This document shows, piece after piece, positions 26,051 through 33,936 of a stretch of DNA of 64,000 nt. Below the pieces are notes generated by a model. The model was not told where the DNA came from. It saw nothing but the letters and a program-made list of their open reading frames with translations, and made no database searches. The position numbers and the translations under genes were made by a program. This DNA is from Leptothermofonsia sichuanensis E412 (GTDB lineage Bacteria > Cyanobacteriota > Cyanobacteriia > Leptolyngbyales > Leptolyngbyaceae): positions 1,240,001-1,304,000 of the forward strand of contig NZ_CP072600.1 of assembly GCF_019891175.1 (NCBI RefSeq), in the 5' to 3' direction. Numbering within the stretch: the stretch's first letter is position 1; each line of letters starts with the position of its first letter.

Positions 26051-27211
26051 CATTATCGCCATGAGTATTTTCAGAAACCTGCCCGAAAGGTTTTAGAAGC
26101 GGTAGCAGATTCTCATCGGGCAGTGATTTTAGGTGACCCCGGATCGGGTAAGTCGAGCCTGTTGCAGTATCTGGCACTGGAGTGGGTCGAGTCTCAGACC
26201 TCGGAGGTTTTGAAAACCTCCGAGGTCTCCAGGTTGCCGTTATTGATTGAGTTGCGGGAATTTGCCATTAATCCATCTGCTAACTTCCTCGAATTTCTGC
26301 ATCGAGGTCGGGGTGTAGATTGGCAATTTGACCAGCAGCAACTTCATCAGCATTTGCTTGAGAATCGAACGCTGGTGATGTTTGATGGCTTGGATGAGGT
26401 GTTTGATCGCGCCACTCAATCGACCGTTACTGATGATATTATTCGGTTTTCTCAGCAATATCCCAAAGCCCAGGTGTTGGTCACATCCCGAATTATCGGT
26501 TATAACCCCGAACGACTTCAACACAGTGGGTTTCAGCACTTCACCATTCAATCCCTCAATACCGACGAGATTCACGAGTTTATTGATCGCTGGTATGACC
26601 TATCAATGGGCAGCGATCCCGATAAAGTGCGGCTGAAACAACGATTGCAGAATGCGATCGCCAATTCCAAAGCGATCGCCAACCTGGCGGACAATCCGCT
26701 GTTGCTGACGATGATGGCAATTCTGAATCGGCGGCAGGAGTTACCCCGAGATCGCGCTGATCTCTATGACCAGGCTTCGCGCGTGTTGCTCTACCATTGG
26801 GATGTGGATCATAAGCGATTACAGATTCCGATAGATGCGATCGGGCGACGAGAGAAGCAAGAAATGCTTCGCCTGATTGCCTATGAGATGCAGGCAGGTG
26901 AAGAAGGGCTGAAGGGAAATTTGATTAGGAGCGATCGCCTCACCCGCATTTTGACCGACTATTTACGTGATCAGGGTTTCAGCGAACCCCGCGAAAAAGC
27001 CAATCTGTTGATTCAACAACTGCGCGAACGTAACTTCATCCTCTGCTATCGCGGAGCCGACACCTACGGCTTCATGCACCGTACCTTCTTAGAATATTTC
27101 TGTGCTGTTGAAATTGTCCATCGCTTCGAGAAACACCGTTTCAATTTTGAGCGTATGCCTGTCCTGAATGTGTTCTGTCGCAATGCAGGCAAAAGCTACA
27201 GGATGCCATAG
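26051..27211 (+). pseudogene. NACHT-type STAND NTPase, truncated at both ends
   Basis: The open frame contains a full NTPase core: HYRHEYFQKPARKVLEAV before it, Walker A GDPGSGKSS (from 26132), Walker B LVMFDGLDEV, sensor VLVTSRIIGY, and the winged-helix-like NACHT tail with RTFLEYFCAVEIVHRF. The N-terminal effector or recruitment domain is missing because the IS5 remnant ends immediately upstream. After VEIVHRFEK the sequence departs from the family and its last residues are antisense to the end of the Rieske gene, so the C-terminal repeat or sensor region is also lost. A GTG at 26123 could start a short product but would lack the flanking domains. Family members act as signalling or anti-phage NTPases; this one is a relic. 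A 33-bp palindrome lies in frame inside it. Confidence 0.8.
26196..26228. repeat. 33-bp compensatory palindrome inside the NACHT frame
   Basis: Left arm AGACCTCGGAGGTT, loop TTGAA, right arm the exact complement. Being 33 bp it adds 11 codons (read as TSEVLKTSEVS) without shifting frame, just after the Walker A motif. Same 14-5-14 layout as 36355-36387 and 39498-39530. Confidence 0.85.
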
Positions 27212-28242
27212 GTAATCCCCAATTGTTTTAGCCACTTGCGGTACATCAACGAGGAGCGATCGCTCGGTACGTGAAACTCTACCTGTGAGTCCAGGGGTAG
27301 TTTCTTGGGGGTGTGAGATTCCAGGTTATCTAAATCCTGGAAAACAATTTCATCCTGAAATGCCCGGATCGCCTGATCTGAAATGTCGTGGGCATAATTG
27401 AGGGAACCCAGCATCCAGCCAACGCATTCCTCCTCGCTCACAGGGGTCACATTGTAAAGCAACGTAAGGCATTCCCCGGTAGGACTATACTTGCGCAAAT
27501 AGGCGGTTAATGGACGAAATGCCCAGTAATCATAGATAACATAGTCCCCCTGACCAGTACCGTAGGGATCAGGCTGCCAGACGCGGATATTGCTGGCAAA
27601 TACGCCGTCATCGTTAATCACTACCGGGTAGTCCTCAATTTCTGGCCTGTCTCGATCGCCCAGAATGCCCTCATGCAGAAATGGGAAGTGAGCCACATCC
27701 AGAAAGTTTTCAATCGCTCGATAGCCATTGGAACGGATGAAATAGGGTCCTGTTAAATAGCAGCGATAGGCTGGTTCATTCCACTCTGGAAATACCACGA
27801 TGTCCTGCTGGGGTTCGCCCAGACAGACATAAATCAGCCCATAGCGCTCTTTCACTTGAAAGGTGTGGGCACAGGCTTGTTTCGGTGGGATGTAACCCGG
27901 ATGGGCGGGTACCTTTATACACTGCCCTGCCGAGTTGTAGGACATGCCATGGTAGGAGCAAACCAGGGTATTCCCGACCACGTTGCCCGCTGACAGACGC
28001 ACACTGCGGTGCGGGCAACGATCCTCCCAGGCCTGCACCTGTCCATCGTCTCCACGCCAGATCACCAGGTCTATATCCAACAATCGAAATTTTATTAATG
28101 ATCCCGGTTGCAAATCCTGTGTTCTGGTAACGGCGTACCAGTCGTTGAGCAAAACCGGATCATTCCTTTTTTCACCCTTACCATTCTGCATGGATAGAGC
28201 GGTATTGGAATTAGAAGTCGTTGGAGTCATCAGGAGATTCAA
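27196..28242 (-). CDS. Rieske-type oxygenase, alpha-subunit-like
   Basis: 348 residues. The Rieske [2Fe-2S] motif is complete (DRCPHRSVRLSAG and LVCSYHGMSY: Cys-x-His and Cys-x-x-His) near residues 70-92, and the mononuclear iron site is visible (ENFLDVAHFPFLHEG: Asp and two His) near residue 165. These are single-component-terminal oxygenases of the ring-hydroxylating/vanillate demethylase-like group, which need a separate reductase. The substrate is unknown. It lies 277 bp downstream of a BMP-type lipoprotein gene on the same strand; if transcribed together, oxidation of a nucleoside-like or other imported compound would be one idea, without further support. The C-terminal 5 codons overlap the end of the NACHT relic. 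Confidence 0.9.
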   Translation of the reverse strand: MNLLMTPTTSNSNTALSMQNGKGEKRNDPVLLNDWYAVTRTQDLQPGSLIKFRLLDIDLVIWRGDDGQVQAWEDRCPHRSVRLSAGNVVGNTLVCSYHGMSYNSAGQCIKVPAHPGYIPPKQACAHTFQVKERYGLIYVCLGEPQQDIVVFPEWNEPAYRCYLTGPYFIRSNGYRAIENFLDVAHFPFLHEGILGDRDRPEIEDYPVVINDDGVFASNIRVWQPDPYGTGQGDYVIYDYWAFRPLTAYLRKYSPTGECLTLLYNVTPVSEEECVGWMLGSLNYAHDISDQAIRAFQDEIVFQDLDNLESHTPKKLPLDSQVEFHVPSDRSSLMYRKWLKQLGITYGIL

Positions 28243-28261
28243 GGTAAAGGGAACACAGAAC

Positions 28262-28335
28262 AGGGGACAAGACTATGGGGACAAGACTATAGGGTATAGA
28301 GTATAGGGTATAAAGTGTGGGGTATGGGGTACAGG
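28262..28335. repeat. Short tandem GGGTATA/GGGACAAGACTAT repeats
   Basis: Two adjacent copies of GGGGACAAGACTAT followed by imperfect GGGTATA(G/A)AGT units, in the spacer between the BMP lipoprotein and Rieske genes. Looks like slipped-strand expansion. Confidence 0.7.
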
Positions 28336-28442
28336 ATACAAAAGGGAAAGGAGCAAACCAAAGCCATGGAGCGTTTTCGCTCAAAGTTCAAAACTCCCAA
28401 TCCTCGATATAGTGTTTCTCAATTGAGTGAGATACGGAGATA

Positions 28443-28482
28443 TGAGGCGCAGTGGGGTGTTCCGCACCCTCGCTGCGCCTCA
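28443..28482. terminator. Strong GC-rich stem-loop after the BMP lipoprotein gene
   Basis: TGAGGCGCAG pairs with CTGCGCCTCA, and the inner GGGTG with CACCC; a 40-nt hairpin 38 bp beyond the minus-strand stop at 28520. It has no uridine run on either strand, so it may be a processing or attenuating structure or a REP-like element instead of a classical terminator. Confidence 0.45.
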
Positions 28483-28519
28483 CACCCTTGAAAAGGGCTA
28501 TATCCTGTATCCGGTTCCC

Positions 28520-29578
28520 TTACTTTGGTACAAATGGCACCTTCAGTTCACCAGAGGCGATCTGGCTGCGGGTTTTTTCGATCGCCTGAATGGTATCTGC
28601 ACCAACTTTGTCTTTGAACGCAGGTGGAATGTCCACCCGAATCACGCCTTCAGGGACTGCCATTTCATAATATTTATTCGCAAAGGTTCCTGAGGCGGTG
28701 TCTTCCAGCATTTTGCTGAAAAGAGGTTCCATGTTCCAGATCAAGTTTGCCGCCACTACTTTAGGTCCCTGGGAAGACATATCCCCCACATAACTCGTGA
28801 CGTAGCCCCCTTTGGTGTTAGCCGCCTGAATCGCACCCAACACTGGACCGATACCACAGCCAATCCAGAAATCCACGCCAGTATCAGCCTGGGCGATCGC
28901 AGCTTCCCTGGCCTTCGTTGGATCATACCAGTCCCCGGCTGCCGAAGCGACCAGTTGGACATTGGGGCGAGTGGTTTTAGCACCCGCTAACATCGCTTCT
29001 CCCATCGCGTGACAGACGGGAATATCAAAGCCATAAATCGCTCCCAACTTGCCCGTTTTGCTCAGTTTTGCGGCAACCAGCCCCACCATGTAAGCGCCCT
29101 GGTAAAAGGGCTGGTCGTAATCTGCGACATTTGATCCTGTTTTTTTGATCCCGCCCGCCCAGGCAAAGTTGATATTGGGATAGTCTTTCGCCACCTGAAA
29201 AACTGCATCCTGGAAGTTAAACGAGTGGGCAATGATGGTGGTGTACCCGGAATCCGCAAATTGCCGCAGGATTCTGGGGGCATCTGCCGGTGAAACGGAT
29301 TCCGCGATCGCCACCTCCACCCCTTTTGCCTTCAATGCCTGGGCCGCTTCATAGGCGGCCTGATCCCAGGACTGATCATTGGGAAGCCCTGGCAGGACAA
29401 CAGCCAGCCGCCCCTGTTTGCCGACGGGCGTCGAAGCTGCTTCACCCGGAGTTGGTGAGGTATTTGTTTGAGGCGGCTGTTGGGGACCACAGCCGGAGGT
29501 CAGGACCGTGATGGGGATAACCAGGGCAAAACCGAGAACGGCAAATTTCAAGCATCTGGAAGCATTCGCAAAATTCAT
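28520..29578 (-). CDS. BMP-family ABC-transporter substrate-binding lipoprotein
   Basis: 352 residues. Lipoprotein signal peptide with lipobox LTSGC (Cys30), then a Pro/Thr-rich tether, then the periplasmic-binding fold of the BMP/PnrA group (GRLAVVLPGLPNDQSWDQAAYEA, GGYTTIIAHSFNFQDAVF-like region read here as YTTIIAHSFNFQD, AWAGGIKKTGSN, GAYMVGLVAAKLSKTGKLGAIYG). Family members bind purine nucleosides or, in some bacteria, other solutes and deliver them to an ABC importer. No permease or ATPase gene is adjacent in this window, so the partner is elsewhere. It is upstream of the Rieske gene on the same strand. Confidence 0.9.
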   Translation of the reverse strand: MNFANASRCLKFAVLGFALVIPITVLTSGCGPQQPPQTNTSPTPGEAASTPVGKQGRLAVVLPGLPNDQSWDQAAYEAAQALKAKGVEVAIAESVSPADAPRILRQFADSGYTTIIAHSFNFQDAVFQVAKDYPNINFAWAGGIKKTGSNVADYDQPFYQGAYMVGLVAAKLSKTGKLGAIYGFDIPVCHAMGEAMLAGAKTTRPNVQLVASAAGDWYDPTKAREAAIAQADTGVDFWIGCGIGPVLGAIQAANTKGGYVTSYVGDMSSQGPKVVAANLIWNMEPLFSKMLEDTASGTFANKYYEMAVPEGVIRVDIPPAFKDKVGADTIQAIEKTRSQIASGELKVPFVPK

Positions 29579-29752
29579 GAACTACACTCCTTCACCCGAC
29601 AAAAACGTTTTCCAGGGGAGATGCCTTCCAGCATACCCAGATTGAGGACACCGTAATTGAGGCATGGCTGAATAGTAACGCGAAGTGCGCCAATCTTCAG
29701 ATCCCCGGTGTCTGGGAAGGTTGGCCAGTCAAGAGGACACAGCAATCGATGC

Positions 29753-30319
29753 TCACTTGCCCATACTGCGTCTCAGTTGGTCTAATTCTTCCTCTGCTTC
29801 CCAGCGCCTGAACTGCTGCTCCAGGGAATTAAGATTTCCACTGGGTGTTTGATTCCAGCTTGGAGATGACCAGCCTGGAGTGGTTTGGTCAGTGGTGCGT
29901 GCCTTCTGGGCCGCTGCCACTTTTGCCTGAACTTCCTTGCGGCGGGTTTCTACTTTTCGCTGCAACTCCTGAGTCTGCTGGATGCGCTCCTTCAGCATTT
30001 CCATCTGCCCCCACTTCTGATTGCCCTGCCGCAACAGATTTGCTTCATGTGCTTCCGCAGGTTCTGCCAGATCAAGCCGATTAGCTGCCTTTGCCTTCTC
30101 AATCCGGGCGTGCCAGAGCTGAATTTCTCTTGCCAGCGCCAGAATCTCATCCTGCATTTGCTTTTCCTGACGCCGTAGATCCGTCATCAGATTGAGGGTT
30201 TCTTCCTCCTGTTCCCGCAGTTTCTCCTCCAACACCATCAATTCCAGGTGTGGATTGTTTCGCAGATACTCATCAAGCCGATCTTCTAAAAAGCGGCTGA
30301 AGTCATCAAAAATGCCCAT
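29753..30319 (-). CDS. TIGR04376-like cyanobacterial coiled-coil protein
   Basis: 188 residues. The start MGIFDDFSRFLEDRLDEYL and the following NNPHLELMVLEEKLREQEEE are characteristic of a conserved cyanobacterial family of unknown function (TIGR04376, from memory). Residues about 25-140 form a long charged coiled coil; the tail is a Ser/Thr/Pro linker (WSSPSWNQTPSG) and a short helix ending EELDQLRRSMGK. No signal peptide or membrane span, so cytoplasmic. Separated by 106 bp from the next upstream gene on the same strand. Confidence 0.8.
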   Translation of the reverse strand: MGIFDDFSRFLEDRLDEYLRNNPHLELMVLEEKLREQEEETLNLMTDLRRQEKQMQDEILALAREIQLWHARIEKAKAANRLDLAEPAEAHEANLLRQGNQKWGQMEMLKERIQQTQELQRKVETRRKEVQAKVAAAQKARTTDQTTPGWSSPSWNQTPSGNLNSLEQQFRRWEAEEELDQLRRSMGK

Positions 30320-30425
30320 GCACTACTCCCGGCAGTTAGAAATTAGTTGTTAGTTCTAGAAAACGCGATCGCCCTCCCTAAAACCTAACAACTAACCGCT
30401 AACAACTCACACCGTTTAACACCCC

Positions 30426-31577
30426 TTAAAAGTTTTGACCAATAAAAACAGATCGCACTTCCCCATTCCGCCGGATGATTGCCTGGTTTTTAGAGACTTC
30501 CACCAGTGTCCAACCACTGGACCCAATGCTTTCACCTAGCCGAAAACGTTGCGCCACTCCATTCACCTCTACCAGAATGGCTGATTGTTCACCCAGGTCC
30601 ACAACGCCCACCAGGGTACGGGCTACGCCAGGAACCTGAAGCGGCACTGGAGGGGTAACCGGGGCGGCACTGGTCCGGGGCGGCATGGCAGGCAGGGGCG
30701 CGACGGTTGGGGCAGACGCTCCACCGGGAGAATACAGGCTTTGGGGCAGATTGGAGAGCGAACCATAGAGCCGATCTAAACCAGCCGATGTCCGGGGGGG
30801 GGTATAAGCCGTTGAGCCACCAACGATTGAGCCACCAACGACCCCTGCCGCACCTGATGCTGTTCCTGGAGTTATACTCCCAGGAACGGTGACCGTGGGC
30901 AGTCCGGTAGGGGCTGCATTGTTCTGTGCTACCGGGGAACCCGCCGTCTGATTTTTCTGGTCAATTGCCTGGAGCGATCGCTGCATGTACTCAGCAAACT
31001 GATGGCTGGCATTCAGATTCTCACGGGTACCTGTTTGGGCAGGTACAGGAACTGTAGCCGTCTGTCGGGCGGCTTCCTGAAATAACAACCACAAGGTCAG
31101 GGTTGTGATCAGCGAGATACAGCCAACCGCCAACAGCAGGCGATCATAGGATCGAGCAGTCTGACGGGTATTTTCAGGGGAACCTGCTGTTTTCACCAAG
31201 CGGGAATCTGAGAAGTCTGATCCGGCATCATCCCTGAATCGATGATGGGGTGCCGGTTCAGGGTGAGCATCGGCGGCGGCTGGCTGGTCTGAATTGGAGA
31301 ACCGTGCAGCCAGGGCCATCCCCAGCAACGTAGAGGGACCCGGCGATCGCGGAGCTGGCTCTTCTATCAACGCTGGTGCAGAAGGAGGCTTCAGACCATC
31401 TCCCAACAGCCCTTCTACTTCTTCAAACAGATCGTCCATCAAGCGATCGGCATAGGACTCGACGGGGAAATTCCCTGACGCACTTACAGCGCCAGCGCCA
31501 GGAACCGCTTCTGACAGATCGTCAGATGGCTCACCCTGGGAGAGTTTGAAAAGACTGGTGCTAGCATCCTGGAACAT
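30426..31577 (-). CDS. Membrane-anchored Pro-rich protein with C-terminal GspC/PilP-like beta domain
   Basis: 383 residues. Acidic cytoplasmic N-terminus (SYADRLMDDLFEEVEGLLGD), one transmembrane helix (LLLAVGCISLITTLTLWLLF, about 145-165), a long Pro/Ala/Gly/Thr-rich periplasmic linker, and a compact C-terminal domain (about 315-383: LVGVVDLGEQSAILVEVNGV, RFRLGESIGSSGWTLVEV, QAIIRRNGEVRSVFIG). The last part resembles the small beta domains of type II secretion GspC and type IV pilus PilP proteins (inference from pattern). The overall layout fits a periplasm-spanning connector in cyanobacteria, possibly pilus- or secretion-related. No partner genes adjoin it. Confidence 0.65.
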   Translation of the reverse strand: MFQDASTSLFKLSQGEPSDDLSEAVPGAGAVSASGNFPVESYADRLMDDLFEEVEGLLGDGLKPPSAPALIEEPAPRSPGPSTLLGMALAARFSNSDQPAAADAHPEPAPHHRFRDDAGSDFSDSRLVKTAGSPENTRQTARSYDRLLLAVGCISLITTLTLWLLFQEAARQTATVPVPAQTGTRENLNASHQFAEYMQRSLQAIDQKNQTAGSPVAQNNAAPTGLPTVTVPGSITPGTASGAAGVVGGSIVGGSTAYTPPRTSAGLDRLYGSLSNLPQSLYSPGGASAPTVAPLPAMPPRTSAAPVTPPVPLQVPGVARTLVGVVDLGEQSAILVEVNGVAQRFRLGESIGSSGWTLVEVSKNQAIIRRNGEVRSVFIGQNF

Positions 31578-31954
31578 AAACGCCTGTTAGGGATTGAAAG
31601 GGATTGAATTAAGACACGCCAGAAGTATAGAAGATACCGTTCATCTTGAACGGAAATTTTGATTTGCCAGTAGATGCAATCCCTTACCTGGTTGTCGAAG
31701 ATGATTCAATTTAACAAAAGACCGCCAGAATTCTTCATGTTTGTAGAAGCTGTTAGAAAACTTATAAATCAGCAGATACTTAAAGCCGATGCGAAAACTT
31801 CCTCACTCTGGGTCTGGGCTTTGACAGTGTGGGCTTTTCGGATAGGCTTTTACCCCGATTTTTCGACTGTATGCAGATTGAATCAACCCCTGTCACAACA
31901 CACCTTAAATCCCCGCTAAGATAGCTGTTAAGATGGCTGTAAAATCTCTCAGGA
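31578..31954. other. Spacer with one palindromic repeat
   Basis: Between two minus-strand genes. Holds the TTAAAGCC...GGCTTTTA repeat at 31780-31852 and otherwise A/T-rich sequence. An A/T-rich direct repeat (ATTGAAAGGGATTGAATT) lies at about 31594. No gene recognised. Confidence 0.5.
31780..31852. repeat. Palindromic repeat with TTAAAGCC / TTCGGATAGGCTTTTA ends, copy b
   Basis: 73 bp. Interior CTTCCTCACTCTGGGTCTGG and GGCTTTGACAGTGTGGG are shared with copies c and d at 46.0-46.4 kb. Confidence 0.8.
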
Positions 31955-32419
31955 TCAAAGTTTGATTGCCTGGATTGAGCGGGGGACATGAACAAAGAGA
32001 CAGCGGCTATTCATTGGATTCTGACCAAGATACTTTAAAATTGAGTAATAAAGAAAATTACAGACAAATTGTCCGGCATCATCGCTCACCTGAGTCGCCA
32101 TTAGAGGCTTCACTAATTTTGCAAGATTGATGGTTGTTTTGAGAGTTTCTCCTCCATAGCAACCGTTGGATTCTACGGTTAATACCGTGCGCGACTCCGC
32201 CATCCCACAGCAGACAATTACATCTGGCTGCAAGAGATTGATGGTAGAAATAACTTGTGCAGGAGCCTGCTCAAAATCTACAGGTAACTTTCGGAGACAA
32301 TAGGTGTGGTCGGGCAGTCGCTTTTGACTTAGCATTTCTGCCAGCAGATCATCAGACGAGTTAGAGACCTGATGGGGCATCCAGACATCAAAGGATGTCA
32401 AAAGAATTTTTCTTGCCAT
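31955..32419 (-). CDS. Pyroglutamyl-peptidase (C15) family-like protein, divergent
   Basis: 154 residues. N-terminal ILLTSFDVW aligns with the LLTGFEPF start of pyrrolidone-carboxyl peptidases, but the usual GFEPF is lost. PDVIVCCGMAESRTVLTVE covers the acidic region, DDAGQFVCNFLYYSIL carries the nucleophilic cysteine and CLFVHVP the histidine. So Glu/Cys/His candidates are all present, yet the protein is about 50 residues shorter than typical (about 200-215) and ends soon after the His. A related cyanobacterial clade may use this short form. Lies 128 bp downstream of the polysaccharide co-polymerase gene on the same strand; no link to it is evident. Confidence 0.65.
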   Translation of the reverse strand: MARKILLTSFDVWMPHQVSNSSDDLLAEMLSQKRLPDHTYCLRKLPVDFEQAPAQVISTINLLQPDVIVCCGMAESRTVLTVESNGCYGGETLKTTINLAKLVKPLMATQVSDDAGQFVCNFLYYSILKYLGQNPMNSRCLFVHVPRSIQAIKL

Positions 32420-32442
32420 CGGTATAATCTACATCATTTGTA

Positions 32443-32473
32443 ATACCGTTTTGGATTTTGGATTTGCAATTTT
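32443..32473. repeat. 31-bp repeat, copy 1 of TTTTGGATTTTGGATTTGC type
   Basis: Sequence ATACCGTTTTGGATTTTGG continuing to GCAATTTT; an inverted near-identical copy lies at 41884-41914. Confidence 0.75.
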
Positions 32474-32547
32474 AGATTGCAGAAGCCGTGGAAACGAGGT
32501 ATTCTCAGGATTTATCTTCTTCAACAGTGATGAAAGCTGGTGTATTT

Positions 32548-33936
32548 CTACAACCATTTTCTTCCTGGAGGAATTTTACGCAGGTAGAGTAGGAGCAAAG
32601 CAGCCGTACTCACCAGAGACGCGATCGCAGCACTGATCAAGTAGGGTTTTTGCCGGGGAATCCTCCCCTGCTCTGGCAAAGTTGGATCGGCAATCATCTG
32701 AACGGGCGGATAAAAATCTAAAATATTCAGATTGCCTGCATTCAACTCTTTTAACTGGGCAGAGAACACAGCTTCTGCAATTTGCATGTCCCGATTCAAG
32801 GCATCAAGCGTCGAATTTCGCTGTGCCAGAATGTTGAGGCGCTGTTCTAACTGATAGAGCTGGCGATCGAGTTCTAAAATACGAGCAGCTAGTCCCTGGC
32901 GTTCCAAATTGTTAGTGACCACATCCTTAAACAAGCTTTCACGGGGAGTCGTTGCCTGCGAATCACCCGACAGGTTCAGGCGGGCGATCGCAGCCATATC
33001 TACTGGTTGTCCCAGCAAAGCGGCTCCCCGCTCCAATAAAGCTGTTTGCGCGGCTGACTGACGGGCAGACTCCCGTAAAACAACCGGATGGTTTGGACCA
33101 AATTTGGTTGAAACGTTGGTCAGAGTGGTTGTTGCCGCGTTGTATTCCCGTAGATATTGCTGAAACAGGGAATCCGACCGTAAGGTAAAGGCATTCGCTG
33201 CCTGGTGAGAAGACAAATTTAAATCCGTCGCCAGTTGCCTCGACCGAATGCTGGCGTCCTGCTGTTGGGCAGCCGCCTCTGCCCGCAGTCGTCTCAAGGT
33301 TTCAATATTGCTGGCAAGCTCATCAATCTGATCCTTAGAAGCCAATCCAGCTCGTACCTTGTAGTCAGAAAGACGAAATTGGGCAGCCTCCAGGCGTTTT
33401 TTAGCGATGCCGAGGGAATTTTCAAACTCAGCTTCCTGCATTTCTGCCTGTTGCATCCTCAACTGGTGCAACCGATCCTGAAACGCTTCATTAAGGGCAT
33501 AAGCCTTTTTCCGAGCTTCCTCACGGGTAGAGCCTGTCATTGTAAAGTGCATCAGCTCAGTACCCGGAATTACTTCCACGTCAGGCTTACCAAATTGCTC
33601 AGTGGTCATGCCCAGCTTGGCTGCGGCTGTTTTTCGAACCAATTCGGTTGTTGCAATAACCTGGTAGGTAGCTTTGGGATCAGAAGGATTACCCGCGAAG
33701 GTGAGGGTTCCGTTGTCAGCCGAACCAGCATCAACCCCTGGCTTAGGAGTTTTGCCCAAAAACATGACAGACCACTGGCTGGCGTAGACACGAGGAGCGT
33801 CCTTCAACAAAAAGAGAACTACACTCCAGATTGAAAGATTGGCTGCCAGCGCCAACGCCAAATAGCGTAGTTTCCGCTCTCGGTTAGCCGAGACTGCCGG
33901 GGTAGCGGGCGAAATGGGAGGATACTCATTCGTCAT
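32548..33936 (-). CDS. Polysaccharide co-polymerase / chain-length determinant (Wzz/GumC-like, no kinase domain)
   Basis: 462 residues. Two transmembrane helices: about 27-45 (LALALAANLSIWSVVLFLL) and about 435-452 (LISAAIASLVSTAALLLLYL). Between them a large periplasmic region with the Wzz-type N-terminal beta-alpha domain (VIATTELVRKTAAAKLGM) and long coiled coils (about 165-230 and 345-400). No tyrosine-kinase domain or Walker motifs. Such proteins control exopolysaccharide chain length and link to the outer-membrane export channel, whose gene (33926-35038) overlaps this one by 11 bases upstream. Together they form the export part of an extracellular-polysaccharide system; glycosyltransferases are not in this window. 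Confidence 0.82.
   Translation of the reverse strand: MTNEYPPISPATPAVSANRERKLRYLALALAANLSIWSVVLFLLKDAPRVYASQWSVMFLGKTPKPGVDAGSADNGTLTFAGNPSDPKATYQVIATTELVRKTAAAKLGMTTEQFGKPDVEVIPGTELMHFTMTGSTREEARKKAYALNEAFQDRLHQLRMQQAEMQEAEFENSLGIAKKRLEAAQFRLSDYKVRAGLASKDQIDELASNIETLRRLRAEAAAQQQDASIRSRQLATDLNLSSHQAANAFTLRSDSLFQQYLREYNAATTTLTNVSTKFGPNHPVVLRESARQSAAQTALLERGAALLGQPVDMAAIARLNLSGDSQATTPRESLFKDVVTNNLERQGLAARILELDRQLYQLEQRLNILAQRNSTLDALNRDMQIAEAVFSAQLKELNAGNLNILDFYPPVQMIADPTLPEQGRIPRQKPYLISAAIASLVSTAALLLLYLRKIPPGRKWL

Noticed and set aside
31674-31919. An 81-residue plus-strand frame
   Set aside because: It runs across the palindromic repeat at 31780-31852 and has no protein-like features.
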